From: DASPGX01 sp035620375
GTDB taxonomy: Bacteria; Patescibacteriota; Minisyncoccia; 2-02-FULL-40-12; GWA2-44-9
NCBI GenBank assembly: GCA_035620375.1
Contig: DASPGX010000024.1
Location: 1-47,249, forward strand
Reading direction: 5' to 3'
Length of the DNA: 47,249 nt
In this document: positions 7,209 to 15,045 of the stretch, one piece after another
Numbering within the stretch: position 1 is the first letter of the stretch
How the letters are laid out: each line of letters starts with the position of its first letter
The notes under the pieces: generated by a model
Database searches by the model: none
What the model was told of the DNA's origin: nothing
The model's input: only the letters and a program-made list of their open reading frames with translations
Translations under genes and position numbers: made by a program

Positions 7209-7749
7209 GTCGTTTTGCTTCCGCAGCCGAGATTGCCGCACCGTACCGGCGCATGTAGTTCCGGTATATGCCGCACATCCGCTTCAGCCGGAGCCAGTCG
7301 CCGGCGACGCCGGAGAAGCGTTCGCGGGCGGACGGACTCAGCAGGCGCTCAGGACTGACGTCCAGATACCAGACATCCTCCGGGTTCGTCCGCGCGAGGA
7401 CTTCCCGGAGCTGATGGATCCTGACCAGCGTTCCGGTCGCGTCCGCGACGCTCTCGGGCGATTCCTCCCGGAGCAGTTCCTGGGCGATGCGCTCCGTGGG
7501 GTAGCACAGAAGCTCAACGCGTTCGCGTAGTTTCGCGGCGATGTCGTTCATCAGACCGCTGACATCCTTGTCCGCGGCCCGCTGAGCAATCGCCACCCGG
7601 TCCATCTCCAGGTCTTTCATCAGCCCGTGAAGGCGCATGCTGTCGCGGACGTAGATGACGAGCGCGATGAGGATTGCGAGCCCGAACAAGAGGACGGGCG
7701 CAACGGCGATGAGCAGAAGGTACCACCAAAGAGCATCCGGAAAGGTCAT
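7195..7749 (-). CDS. Membrane-anchored protein with helical domain, 184 aa
   Basis: ATG at 7747-7749 has GGAGG four bases upstream; the longer open frame above it was rejected. One strong hydrophobic helix near the N-terminus (YLLLIAVAPVLLFGLAILI) is followed by a charged, mostly helical region rich in Arg, Glu and Leu. An aromatic/basic C-terminal part follows (RMCGIYRNYMRRYG). It has its own promoter at 7766-7794 and is convergent with mraY. No family is recognised. The shape, one anchor and a cytoplasmic helical domain, fits a scaffold or regulatory subunit but does not prove one. Confidence 0.75.
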   Translation of the reverse strand: MTFPDALWWYLLLIAVAPVLLFGLAILIALVIYVRDSMRLHGLMKDLEMDRVAIAQRAADKDVSGLMNDIAAKLRERVELLCYPTERIAQELLREESPESVADATGTLVRIHQLREVLARTNPEDVWYLDVSPERLLSPSARERFSGVAGDWLRLKRMCGIYRNYMRRYGAAISAAEAKRRGTP

Positions 7750-7765
7750 TCGGCCTCCGGTAAAT

Positions 7766-7794
7766 ATTATGCAATAAAAATAAAAACTTTTCAA
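7766..7794 (-). promoter_or_regulatory. Promoter of the gene at 7195-7749
   Basis: TTGAAA (7789-7794), 17 bases, CATAAT (7766-7771) on the minus strand. Confidence 0.75.
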
Positions 7795-7835
7795 TATACG
7801 CTGCCCGGCCGCTATCCGTGCTCCTTCCCGTACGC

Positions 7836-7841
7836 TACAAT
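7836..7841 (+). promoter_or_regulatory. -10 box of ftsW, leaderless start
   Basis: TACAAT ends 6 bases before the ATG at 7848, so transcription should begin at or next to the start codon. There is no SD and no clear -35. Confidence 0.65.
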
Positions 7842-7847
7842 AGCGGC

Positions 7848-8990
7848 ATGCAGCGGCGCCTGTTTTGGATTATCGTCGTGCTGCTGGTGTTCGGGCTGGT
7901 CATGCTGTATTCGGCCAGTTCCGTGCAGGGCCAGCAGAAGTTCGGTTCGCCGTCCTATTTCGTGGTGCACCAGCTTCTGTACGGCGTCCTGCCGGGCGTC
8001 GCGGCGATGCTGTTGGCGAGCCGCGTCGATTACCGGCATCTGCGGCCGTTCGCCCTTCCCATTCTTGCAGGGGCGTTTGTGCTGATGGTCCTGCTGTTCG
8101 TGCCCGATTTCGGCATCCGGCTCAAGGGCGCGACAAGCTGGCTCAGCGTCATGGGCATCGCGTTCCAGCCAAGTGAATTTCTCAAGCTTGCACTCGTCAT
8201 ATACTTGTCTGCATGGTTCGGCGCGGGAACGGACCGCGTGAAAAATTGGCAGTTCGGCCTCCTGCCGTTCGGACTCATCGTCGGTTTTTCGGCGATGCTG
8301 CTTATCCGGCAGCCGGACTTCGGTACCCTCGGCATCGTATTGGCCATCGCCCTGGGCATGTTCTTTCTTGCGGGCTCGAGCATCAAGCAGACCGCGGTAC
8401 TGGGCCTGGTCGGTGTCGTTGCGCTCGGCGCATTCGTGGCGACGAGTCCCGAGCGCCTGGAGCGCGTCCGGACGCTCGTAGATCCGGAATACAACCCGCG
8501 CGGCGCGTCATGGCAGCTCAATCAGGCGCTGATCGCCATCGGCGCCGGAGGTCTCTGGGGGGTGGGCTACGGGCAGAGTACGCAGAAGCTGGGATTTTTG
8601 CCGGAGACCATCGCCGACTCCATCTACGCGGTCATCGCCGAGGAGCTCGGCTTCGCGGGGGCGGTATTCACACTTCTCCTGTTCGCCGCGCTGGGATATC
8701 AGCTTGTCCGGATATCCATGCGGGCGCCTGATGCGTTCGGCCAGCTCCTGGCCGGCGGCATGGCGATATGGATACTTACCCAGGCCGCGGTGAATATGGC
8801 GGCGATAACCGGCCTGATGCCGCTTACCGGCTTGCCGTTGCCATTCATCAGTTACGGCGGAACGTCCATGGTGTCGGTATTGGCGGGGCTGGGCATTGTG
8901 TTGAATGTGGCCAAGCGGGCAAAGGGCGGCAGGCGGAGTTCCGGGTCGTCGTCGTCAATCCTGGGGAGCGCCCGTCGCCTGCGCGGTTGA
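7848..8990 (+). CDS. ftsW: FtsW/RodA-type peptidoglycan glycosyltransferase (SEDS family), 380 aa
   Basis: Polytopic SEDS protein that polymerises lipid II during division or elongation. Diagnostic stretches are VMLYSASS in helix 1, FQPSEFLKLALVIYL, RQPDFGT, GVGYGQSTQKLGFLPE, DSIYAVIAEELGF and PFISYGGTS near the C-terminus. GVGYGQSTQK with PE...DSIYAVIAEE resembles FtsW more than RodA, but the assignment within the family is not certain. The ATG at 7848 is chosen because a -10 box (7836-7841) lies six bases upstream. An upstream TTG would place the start inside the promoter. The C-terminal tail is short, basic and Ser-rich. Confidence 0.93.
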   Translation: MQRRLFWIIVVLLVFGLVMLYSASSVQGQQKFGSPSYFVVHQLLYGVLPGVAAMLLASRVDYRHLRPFALPILAGAFVLMVLLFVPDFGIRLKGATSWLSVMGIAFQPSEFLKLALVIYLSAWFGAGTDRVKNWQFGLLPFGLIVGFSAMLLIRQPDFGTLGIVLAIALGMFFLAGSSIKQTAVLGLVGVVALGAFVATSPERLERVRTLVDPEYNPRGASWQLNQALIAIGAGGLWGVGYGQSTQKLGFLPETIADSIYAVIAEELGFAGAVFTLLLFAALGYQLVRISMRAPDAFGQLLAGGMAIWILTQAAVNMAAITGLMPLTGLPLPFISYGGTSMVSVLAGLGIVLNVAKRAKGGRRSSGSSSSILGSARRLRG

Positions 8991-9015
8991 CAGAACATTC
9001 GAGTTGTAGCAGTAT
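8987..9015 (+). promoter_or_regulatory. Promoter of the gene at 9044-9370
   Basis: TTGACA (8987-8992, overlapping the ftsW stop), 17 bases, CAGTAT (9010-9015). Confidence 0.7.
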
Positions 9016-9043
9016 ATGACCGTTCACAGGCGAGGAGGCATCG

Positions 9044-9370
9044 GTGAAGAGAGTCGTTTCCGGGCTTTCATGGACCCTCGTGGTCATCGTGCTGATGGTA
9101 GCGCTCATCGGCGGCATCGCGGCCGTGCAGAGCCGGGTGGAGTTTCCCGGCAAGGCGGCCGCCATAGAGCAGCTGCGCGCTGACGCGGCGCTCATCTGCG
9201 CGTCCCAGGCGGAACAGGTCTACGCACAGGTCACTGCGGCCAATCAGGAAATCGCCTACTGGCGCGCCTACAACGACCACTGGCTTACCGATCCGTTCGT
9301 CACCGACGGGTGGAACCTGCTGGAGCCCATCGCCATCACGGATTCGCCCATCTGCGTGGACATTCCCTGA
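9044..9370 (+). CDS. Small membrane-anchored protein, 108 aa
   Basis: GTG start at 9044 with GAGGAGG five bases upstream. One N-terminal membrane helix (WTLVVIVLMVALIGGIAAV) is followed by an extracytoplasmic helical segment, then an aromatic-rich C-terminus (NDHWLTDPFVTDGWNLLEPI). The pattern of hydrophobic anchor, Ala/Gln-rich helix and DGWN-like end is seen in small proteins of phage or mobile character, but no named family is recognised. It has its own promoter (8987-9015) and terminator (9378-9414), so it is a monocistronic unit. Confidence 0.75.
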   Translation: MKRVVSGLSWTLVVIVLMVALIGGIAAVQSRVEFPGKAAAIEQLRADAALICASQAEQVYAQVTAANQEIAYWRAYNDHWLTDPFVTDGWNLLEPIAITDSPICVDIP

Positions 9371-9377
9371 CGGAACC

Positions 9378-9414
9378 GCCCGCCCCACCGATACCGGTGC
9401 TGGAGCGGGCTTTT
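9378..9414 (+). terminator. Terminator of the gene at 9044-9370
   Basis: GCCCGC (9378-9383) pairs with GCGGGC (9405-9410), with inner CACCG/CGGTG pairing, followed by TTTT. Confidence 0.7.
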
Positions 9415-9416
9415 GA

Positions 9417-9500
9417 TTTGCGGCCCCGTTGCAAATCATCCTGAGGCCCGCAGGCCGTAGGATTTCCGATTTGGATGCGGACCGGCACGGAGTGCCGGAT
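9417..9500. repeat. 84-bp dispersed repeat with hairpins, copy A
   Basis: Aligns without gaps to 36714-36797 with 10 differences in 84. It can form three hairpins: TTTGC/GCAAA, ATCCT..GGCC/GGCC..AGGAT and ACCGGCAC/GTGCCGG. It sits between the terminator of the gene at 9044-9370 and the rpsT terminator. Confidence 0.8.
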
Positions 9501-9502
9501 AA

Positions 9503-9532
9503 TAACAGGAGCCCCGTACGGGGCTCCTGTTA
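9503..9532. terminator. Terminator of rpsT (perfect palindrome, possibly bidirectional)
   Basis: 30-base perfect palindrome centred on CCCCGTACGGGG; it ends at the rpsT stop codon. Confidence 0.75.
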
Positions 9533-9793
9533 TTTCGCCGGAGCGAGGAGTCGGGCGGCTCCCGACTTGAGCCGTGCCGCCTTATTCTTCTTGATGACGC
9601 CCGTCTTTGCGGCCTTGTCCAGGCGCTGCTGGACCTTGGCCAGATACTGGGCGGCTTCTTTGGACTTTCCGCTCTGCACCAGGCGCCTAAACTCCTTCAC
9701 CGAGTTCTTGTAGGCGTTGGCGATGACGATGTTCCGCTCACGGCGTTTGACCGACTGCCGCAGGGCCTTTTCAGCTGATTTGGTGTTCGGCAT
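9530..9793 (-). CDS. rpsT: 30S ribosomal protein S20, 87 aa
   Basis: Primary 16S rRNA-binding protein. The sequence is typical of S20: MPNTKSAEKALRQSVKRR at the N-terminus, three long basic helices, KTGVIKKNKAARLKSG near the end, and normal length. It has its own promoter (TTGCGG, 17, TATTCT at 9814-9842), so it is a single-gene unit convergent with the gene at 9044-9370. No SD precedes the ATG; the predicted leader is about 15-20 bases. Confidence 0.97.
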   Translation of the reverse strand: MPNTKSAEKALRQSVKRRERNIVIANAYKNSVKEFRRLVQSGKSKEAAQYLAKVQQRLDKAAKTGVIKKNKAARLKSGAARLLAPAK

Positions 9794-9813
9794 GGGTATT
9801 GATTAGCCGGGAT

Positions 9814-9842
9814 AGAATACTACAGGATTGGGGATTCCGCAA
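9814..9842 (-). promoter_or_regulatory. Promoter of rpsT
   Basis: TTGCGG (9837-9842), 17 bases, TATTCT (9814-9819) on the minus strand. Confidence 0.6.
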
Positions 9843-9849
9843 GCCCCGC

Positions 9850-9873
9850 AATGGTCCGCCGCGGCGGACCATT
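9850..9873 (-). terminator. Terminator of uvrB
   Basis: Perfect 24-base palindrome AATGGTCCGCCG/CGGCGGACCATT overlapping the end of the uvrB stop codon. Confidence 0.7.
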
Positions 9874-11911
9874 AAACCTCATGCTTCAGTGCCTGAATCT
9901 TCTCACGAAGAAGGAGCGCCTGGTCGTAATCCATCTTTCGGATAGCCCGCTCCATGAGCTTATTGAGCTGCGTCAGCTGCTGAGCACGGCGGCCGGTGCC
10001 TGCCGGAGCGATGCGGCCGATGCCGAACGCGCTGTCGTCCTCATCGCGGTCCCTGCGCCCGCGGCGTGAGCCGGAAGAGCCGTTCCGGGAAACCGGCAGG
10101 TCAAACCCGCCGATGGCCTTTTTGATGGTCGCCGGCGTAATGCCGTTTTCCGTGTTATGCACCTCCTGCTTCGCACGGCGGCGGTTGGTCTCGGCGATGG
10201 CCGCCTCAATAGACCGGGTCATCTTGTCCGCGTACATGATGACGTGCCCGTTCACGTTTCGGGCGGCCCTTCCCATGGTCTGGATGAGTGTCGTCGTGTT
10301 GCGCAGAAAGCCCTCCTTGTCCGCGTCCAGGATGGCGATGAGCGACACCTCGGGGATGTCCAATCCCTCCCGGAGCAGGTTCACGCCGACGAGCACTTGA
10401 TGAATGCCCGTGCGGAAGTCTTTGAGAATCTTCAGGCGGTCCAGGGTCTTAATCTCGGAGTGCAGGTAATTGACCTTGATGCCGTTTGACGCCAGGTGCT
10501 CGGCGAGGTCCTCGGCCATGCGCTTGGTCAGCGTTGTGACGATGACGCGCTCATCGGAAGAAACGCGTTCCCTGATGCGTTCCAGAAGGTGCTCAATCTG
10601 ATTCTCCGTCGGTTGCACCTCAATCGTTGGGTCCAGAAGGCCCGTGGGACGGACGACCTGCTCGGCAACATTCACTTTCCCGGCCTTGCCGAGTTCATAC
10701 GGCGCCGGCGTCGCCGACACGTAGATGGTCTTCTGCAGAAGCTTCGTGAGCTCGGGGAACTTGAGCGGCCGGTTATCTATCGCCGACGGAAGGCGGAACC
10801 CGTAGTCCACGAGCGTCTTCTTACGGGCATAGTCGCCGTTGTACATGCTCCGCAGTTGGGGGACCGAGATATGCGACTCGTCGATGATGGTAAGAAATTC
10901 CCCCTTGCTCTTGAAGTAGTCGATAAGCGTGTACGGCGGCTGGCCCGGCTTGCGGAAGTCCAGGTGCATGGAGTAGTTCTCGATGCCGAAGCAGTATCCG
11001 GTCTGTTTGAGCATATCCAGGTCGGCGAGCGTGCGCTCCTGCAGGCGGCCCGCCTCCTCAAGTTTCCCTGTCTTTTTGAGCTTCTTGATATGCTTTTCCA
11101 TCTCGCTCCGGATGTTCTCTATGGCGACGTGGATGTGGTCGTCGGTTGTCGTCCAGTATTTTGCGGGGAATACGGTTGTCTCCAGAACCCGCTCGTATCG
11201 CGGGTTGGTCGTTTCCATCTCGTCGGGGTCGGTGATGTCGGCGATGCCGATGCCGATGATGCGGTCATTCCGGAACCGCACCTTGGTAATCTGCATCGCG
11301 CTCGGCGCGACGACCTCTATTTCGTCGTGCGCCTTGCGGAAGCATCCGCGCTTGAGCTCGATGTCCTGCGCGTACTGCAGGCGCGTAAGGTTCTGAATGA
11401 AGGCGGACGGCGACATCTTCCTGCCCTCAAAGAGCTCCAGTCCCATCTGTTTGTACTCCTCGGGGTCGCCGAGGTTGTAAATGCAGGACACGGACGCCAC
11501 GATGATGACGTCGTCCCGTCCCATCAGCGCCTGCGTCGCCGCGTGCCGGAGCCGGTCAATCTCTTCATTGATTTTGGAGTCCTTCTCGATGTAGGTGTCC
11601 GAGTTCGGCAGGTACGCCTCCGGCTGGTAGTAATCGAAGTATGAAACGAAGTAGTGCACCGCGTTGTTCGGGAACAGGTCCTTGAACTCCCGGTACAGCT
11701 GGGCCGCGAGCGTCTTGTTGTGCGATACGACGAGGGTCGGGCGGCCGTAATTGGCGATGACGTGCGCCATCGTGTACGTCTTTCCGCTGCCGGTGACGCC
11801 CAGAAGTACCTGGTGTTTCTTGCCCGCCTTCAACCCGCCCGTGAGTTTTTCAATGGCTTCGGGCTGGTCGCCGGCCGGCCGGTAGGTTGAATTGAGCTTG
11901 AAGTTTGCCAT
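9872..11911 (-). CDS. uvrB: Excinuclease ABC subunit B, 679 aa
   Basis: Damage-verifying helicase of nucleotide excision repair. Walker A GVTGSGKT lies at residues ~39-46, the damage-probing beta-hairpin region FDYYQPEAYLP is present, and so are ASVSCIYNLGDP, the helicase II motif IIDESHIS and motif VI TMGRAARN. The C-terminal UVR domain (QLNKLMERAIRKMDYDQALL) that binds UvrC is present. The length is full for the family. It is divergent from ruvA with only 38 bases between the start codons. uvrA and uvrC are not in the window. No SD is evident. Confidence 0.98.
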   Translation of the reverse strand: MANFKLNSTYRPAGDQPEAIEKLTGGLKAGKKHQVLLGVTGSGKTYTMAHVIANYGRPTLVVSHNKTLAAQLYREFKDLFPNNAVHYFVSYFDYYQPEAYLPNSDTYIEKDSKINEEIDRLRHAATQALMGRDDVIIVASVSCIYNLGDPEEYKQMGLELFEGRKMSPSAFIQNLTRLQYAQDIELKRGCFRKAHDEIEVVAPSAMQITKVRFRNDRIIGIGIADITDPDEMETTNPRYERVLETTVFPAKYWTTTDDHIHVAIENIRSEMEKHIKKLKKTGKLEEAGRLQERTLADLDMLKQTGYCFGIENYSMHLDFRKPGQPPYTLIDYFKSKGEFLTIIDESHISVPQLRSMYNGDYARKKTLVDYGFRLPSAIDNRPLKFPELTKLLQKTIYVSATPAPYELGKAGKVNVAEQVVRPTGLLDPTIEVQPTENQIEHLLERIRERVSSDERVIVTTLTKRMAEDLAEHLASNGIKVNYLHSEIKTLDRLKILKDFRTGIHQVLVGVNLLREGLDIPEVSLIAILDADKEGFLRNTTTLIQTMGRAARNVNGHVIMYADKMTRSIEAAIAETNRRRAKQEVHNTENGITPATIKKAIGGFDLPVSRNGSSGSRRGRRDRDEDDSAFGIGRIAPAGTGRRAQQLTQLNKLMERAIRKMDYDQALLLREKIQALKHEV

Positions 11912-11934
11912 CTCGTCATGCGTACCCCGTGTGC

Positions 11935-11940
11935 TATGAT
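11935..11940 (+). promoter_or_regulatory. -10 box of ruvA, leaderless or near-leaderless start
   Basis: TATGAT, nine bases before the ATG at 11950; no SD and no clear -35. Confidence 0.55.
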
Positions 11941-11949
11941 GAAGCCGAT

Positions 11950-12537
11950 ATGATTTCCGGCATTGAGGGAAAAGTTGAGGAAATCGGCGATAAATACGTG
12001 GTCATCAGCGCCGGGGGTGTGGGGTACACCCTTACAGTGGTCCCCAAAATACTACCTATTTTAGCAAAGTCCCAGGGACCGGTCAAGATGCACGTGTACT
12101 CGCGGCTGAACCTCCGGGAAGGGGAATTCGAGTTGTACGGCTTCACGACACGCGCGGATCTGGAGCTGTTCCGCATCCTGACGTCCGTTTCCGGCCTCGG
12201 GCCGAAGACCGCCATGAACGTCCTGTCCACCGTGGACCCTGCGCACCTCAAGGAGGCCGTGGTGAATGAAGACCCGCAGGCTTTGCGCAAAGTGTCCGGG
12301 CTGGGGAACAAAACCGCCCAGCGGCTGGTCGTGGAACTGCAGGGCAAAGTTGACTGGATTGATTCGCTCGGCGCCCCGGGGACGTCCTCCCTGCACGAGG
12401 AGCATCAGGCGTTGGAGGCGCTCATGGCGCTGGGGTACTCGCAGGGCCAGTCCAAGGAGGCGCTGGCACAGGTCGCCAAGGAAGCCAAGGACCTGCGCGA
12501 CCGCGTCCGACTGGCCCTCAAGGTGCTCGGGAAGTAG
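11950..12537 (+). CDS. ruvA: Holliday junction DNA helicase subunit RuvA, 195 aa
   Basis: Binds four-way junctions as a tetramer and loads RuvB. The N-terminal OB domain begins MISGIEGKVEEIGDKYVVI, two helix-hairpin-helix motifs follow (SVSGLGPKTAMNVL and KVSGLGNKTAQRL), and the C-terminal RuvB-binding helical domain is EALMALGYSQGQSKEAL. Normal length. The start is placed at the ATG nine bases after a -10 box; an upstream in-frame ATG would precede the promoter. ruvB and ruvC are not adjacent. Confidence 0.97.
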   Translation: MISGIEGKVEEIGDKYVVISAGGVGYTLTVVPKILPILAKSQGPVKMHVYSRLNLREGEFELYGFTTRADLELFRILTSVSGLGPKTAMNVLSTVDPAHLKEAVVNEDPQALRKVSGLGNKTAQRLVVELQGKVDWIDSLGAPGTSSLHEEHQALEALMALGYSQGQSKEALAQVAKEAKDLRDRVRLALKVLGK

Positions 12538-12539
12538 AT

Positions 12540-12567
12540 TTGACGATTCTATAAAATCTGGTATTCT
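12540..12567 (+). promoter_or_regulatory. Promoter of the gene pair 12598-13338
   Basis: TTGACG (12540-12545), 16 bases, TATTCT (12562-12567), directly after the ruvA stop. Confidence 0.65.
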
Positions 12568-12597
12568 ATTTCTCTGTACGTTTCCTACGGAGGTAAC

Positions 12598-12936
12598 ATG
12601 AGCCAGTCGAAGCTTCCGTCACCGGGAATCTACACCGGCGACGTGGCGTTTTCCGGGGCTACCGTCAGTAAGGCCTTCACGGTGGTGCGCTCCGAGGACG
12701 ATGCCAGGGACGTGCTCGTCCGGGCCTTCAGGGAGAGTGCCGGAGCGCTCGCTCCGATGGTGAGTATCGAGCGCCTTCGCCGGTACGAACCCACGGAGGG
12801 ACCGACGGTGTCGCCGCAGGATGTCGCCGCAGTGCTTCTGGAGGTCGGATTCCAGTGGGTGAATCCCGGCGGTGATACCGCCGGCCACGCCTACGAGATT
12901 CCGTATCACGTCGCGCATCTGATGCGCGCCGCGTAA
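12598..12936 (+). CDS. Hypothetical protein, 112 aa
   Basis: ATG with GGAGGT four bases upstream and its own promoter. Soluble protein with an Asp/Glu/Arg-rich middle (RSEDDARDVLVRAFRESAG) and a C-terminal part with several His residues (GHAYEIPYHVAHLMRAA). No cysteine motif or membrane segment. The next gene follows after 9 bases with an SD, so the two probably form an operon closed by the terminator at 13362. No family is recognised. Confidence 0.75.
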   Translation: MSQSKLPSPGIYTGDVAFSGATVSKAFTVVRSEDDARDVLVRAFRESAGALAPMVSIERLRRYEPTEGPTVSPQDVAAVLLEVGFQWVNPGGDTAGHAYEIPYHVAHLMRAA

Positions 12937-12945
12937 GGAGGTCGG

Positions 12946-13338
12946 ATGGGTCCGGAAGTGCTCTGTCCCGATTCCGAATGCCGGCTATGGTCGCCGGTGG
13001 ATGACCGAACAGCGCATTGCCGCTACTGCGGTGCGTCCTACCGTCAGCTGGACGTCAATGTTCCGCGGCTGTGCGCACTGAACCGGCTCGCACACGACGA
13101 ACTCATCGGGCTGTATGCCCGGTGCCTGCTCGGACTGGCGCTGACCGTCTGTGCGGGGTGGTTCGCCATCGGCCTGACCGGGAACCTGCTGGCGACGGTA
13201 CTCATGAGCGCCACGTCGGGAGGCGTCATCGCCTGGGGCGTGCGGACATGGCTCCGGTACGTGCGGCCCGCGCATCCCGAGGTGTTTGGCGCCGCGTCAT
13301 TCCGCTACGGCATTCCGCTGCCGGTTCCGCGGACGTAA
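12946..13338 (+). CDS. Zinc-ribbon membrane protein, 130 aa
   Basis: ATG preceded by AAGGAGG. The N-terminal ~30 residues carry a four-cysteine ribbon (CPDSEC and CRYCG) likely to bind zinc. Two hydrophobic segments follow (LLGLALTVCAGWFAIGL and LLATVLMSATSGGVIAWG), then a basic tail. This is a common layout for small bacterial zinc-ribbon membrane proteins of unknown role. It is second in an operon with the gene at 12598 and is followed by a strong terminator. Confidence 0.75.
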   Translation: MGPEVLCPDSECRLWSPVDDRTAHCRYCGASYRQLDVNVPRLCALNRLAHDELIGLYARCLLGLALTVCAGWFAIGLTGNLLATVLMSATSGGVIAWGVRTWLRYVRPAHPEVFGAASFRYGIPLPVPRT

Positions 13339-13361
13339 GCGAGGCTATGGCGGCAGGTAGG

Positions 13362-13390
13362 GAGGGGGACGAAGTCCCCCTCTTTCGTTT
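13362..13390 (+). terminator. Terminator of the 12598-13338 operon
   Basis: GAGGGGGAC/GTCCCCCTC stem with a 3-base loop, followed by TTTCGTTTTT. Confidence 0.85.
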
Positions 13391-13410
13391 TTATATGCGC
13401 CGCTCCGCGG

Positions 13411-13416
13411 TATACT
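13411..13416 (+). promoter_or_regulatory. -10 box of the FemAB-like gene, leaderless start
   Basis: TATACT ends six bases before the ATG at 13423; no SD. Confidence 0.7.
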
Positions 13417-13422
13417 GGACCT

Positions 13423-14337
13423 ATGGCGGCTTCATTTTTGAACACTCCCGACTGGCTTGCGTTCCAGCGCGCTCTTGGCCGCAAGGTCTGGCGTCTGGAT
13501 GACGGCATCATGCGGGCGAACGTCATCCGGCACGACATCCGGCTGGGGAAGAACTATCTGTACGTTCCGCACGGGCCGGAGCTGAATCTGAACGCGTCGG
13601 GCGCGCACAATGCGGTCAAGCGGTTCCATGACCGGCTCATGGGACTGGCGCTGGAAGAGCAGAGCGTGTTCGTGAAGCTGGAACCCCTGCAGGATGCGGT
13701 GATGGAGCAGTTGTACCGGAACGGGTTCCGTCCCCGGCCTTCACGCCGGTATCTTCAGCCCCAGCGGACCGTCGTCATGGACCTGTCGCGCAGCGAGGAT
13801 GCGCTTCTGTCGGCGATGCATCACAAGACGCGGTACAACGTCCTGCTGGCCCGGCGCAAAGGCGTCAGCGTGGCGGAGATAGGCGACGCGGACGTGTTCT
13901 GGAACCTGCTCAGGCGCACGGGCGAGCGTGACGGCTTCCGGACCCATCCCCGCGCCTATTACCGCGAACTTCTTTCGTATTTCGGCAGGGAGGGGAGCGC
14001 GCTCCGGACGCGCCTGTATGCCGCGTTCGCGAACGACCGGCCGCTGGCCGCCGCACTTGTACTTGAGCACGGCGATGCCGCGTATTATCTGCACGGGGCT
14101 TCCGACCGGCAATTCCGCCAGCTCATGGCGCCTCATGCGCTGCATTGGGACCTCATCCTCCGCTATAAAAAGAACGGGTTCGCGTCGTACGACTTCTGGG
14201 GCGTGGACGCCCGGCGGATGCCCGGGGTTACGCGCTTCAAGCTTGGATGGGGCGGTACGGTACGGGAACGGCCGGGGTCGTTTGACCGGCCGCTGAGTTC
14301 CTTCTGGTACTTCGTTTACCGGCATCTGCCGCGATGA
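13423..14337 (+). CDS. FemAB/FmhB-type peptidoglycan aminoacyltransferase (GNAT fold), 304 aa
   Basis: Proteins of this family add amino acids from aminoacyl-tRNA to lipid II as interpeptide bridges. The segment LSAMHHKTRYNVLLARRKGV matches the conserved MHxKTRYN(I/V)xxAxRKGV core. Downstream are RDGFRTHPRAYY, ALVLEHGDAAYYLHGAS and FASYDFWGV, also typical. The length is at the short end (304, versus ~330-420), without the long coiled-coil arm of Staphylococcus Fem proteins. The leaderless start is supported by the -10 box at 13411. It lies near ddl and murE, which fits a wall role. The bridge amino acid is unknown. Confidence 0.85.
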   Translation: MAASFLNTPDWLAFQRALGRKVWRLDDGIMRANVIRHDIRLGKNYLYVPHGPELNLNASGAHNAVKRFHDRLMGLALEEQSVFVKLEPLQDAVMEQLYRNGFRPRPSRRYLQPQRTVVMDLSRSEDALLSAMHHKTRYNVLLARRKGVSVAEIGDADVFWNLLRRTGERDGFRTHPRAYYRELLSYFGREGSALRTRLYAAFANDRPLAAALVLEHGDAAYYLHGASDRQFRQLMAPHALHWDLILRYKKNGFASYDFWGVDARRMPGVTRFKLGWGGTVRERPGSFDRPLSSFWYFVYRHLPR

Positions 14338-14345
14338 AAGAAGAA

Positions 14346-14374
14346 CACCCGGCGCGCGTAGCGCCGGGTGCGTT
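14346..14374. terminator. Hairpin between convergent FemAB-like and HD genes
   Basis: CACCCGGCGC/GCGCCGGGTG stem with a 5-base loop, followed by CGTTTTC. Confidence 0.75.
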
Positions 14375-14388
14375 TTCCGTCGGGGGAG

Positions 14389-15045
14389 TCAGAACCGTAG
14401 AAGGTCCAGTTCGTGCCGGATGTTCACTTCCGCCTGCCGCGTGTACTTGGCGGCGAGTTCCGCAGTATGGAACAACGGCGGGCCGACCATGAAGCGCTGA
14501 AGCGTCCTGGTCAGGAACTTGGTCCGTCCCTCGCGGAACTGTTCGTGCGTCAGGTTCATGCCCTGCTGGTATTCCGAGGCGATTTGCGTCGACGCCTGCA
14601 GGTACCGCCGGGAGGACTCGCCCATGATGGCCATGTCCAGGTCGGCGGCCAGCGCCTTATCGCCGGTCAGCACATCGCCCGTGTGGCGTGTCGCCATGAT
14701 GAGCGACATGCACCGGACGGTGACGTCGTCCGGCGCACCTCCGGCTACCATCGCATCGCGGCAGAGCCATGCACTCTGTTCCTCGTTGTCCTCCACGGGC
14801 TTCCTCCCGCGCAGGAATGCGTAGACCGCGTCGTGCCAGTACAGCGCCATCTCCACTTCGTCCGGATGCTTCGCCAGATGACGGAACCGGTCCAGGCGCA
14901 CGATGCACTCGCTGATATGCGCCCACGTGTGGTAGTACCGGCCGTCTTCGGCGTAGCGCCGGCGAAGGTCGCGGTACACGGGCTCGGGATCGGTCGTACA
15001 GCCGACCGCAAGCCAGGTGTTAGCGAACCGCTGTCGTGTCGGCAC
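14389..15045 (-). CDS. HD-superfamily metal-dependent phosphohydrolase-like protein, 218 aa
   Basis: Resembles the predicted HD phosphohydrolases grouped as COG4339. The features are a Tyr-rich YYHTWAHISECI segment (first metal-binding His), YWHDAVYAF (the HD pair), an Asn/Glu-rich stretch, and MATRHTGD with a later DLDMAIMG containing the last Asp. The substrate is unknown. GTG at 15043-15045 lies inside the end of coaD (26-base overlap), with AGGAGG seven bases upstream, so the pair is translationally coupled from the coaD promoter. The family call rests on motif order seen by eye. Confidence 0.75.
   Translation of the reverse strand: MPTRQRFANTWLAVGCTTDPEPVYRDLRRRYAEDGRYYHTWAHISECIVRLDRFRHLAKHPDEVEMALYWHDAVYAFLRGRKPVEDNEEQSAWLCRDAMVAGGAPDDVTVRCMSLIMATRHTGDVLTGDKALAADLDMAIMGESSRRYLQASTQIASEYQQGMNLTHEQFREGRTKFLTRTLQRFMVGPPLFHTAELAAKYTRQAEVNIRHELDLLRF

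Noticed and set aside
9417..9500. Integron attC site
   Set aside because: No RYYYAAC/GTTRRRY core pair and no integrase or cassette array; only the hairpins are shared with attC in a general way.
10496..11644. 382-aa plus-strand frame inside uvrB
   Set aside because: Antisense shadow of uvrB.
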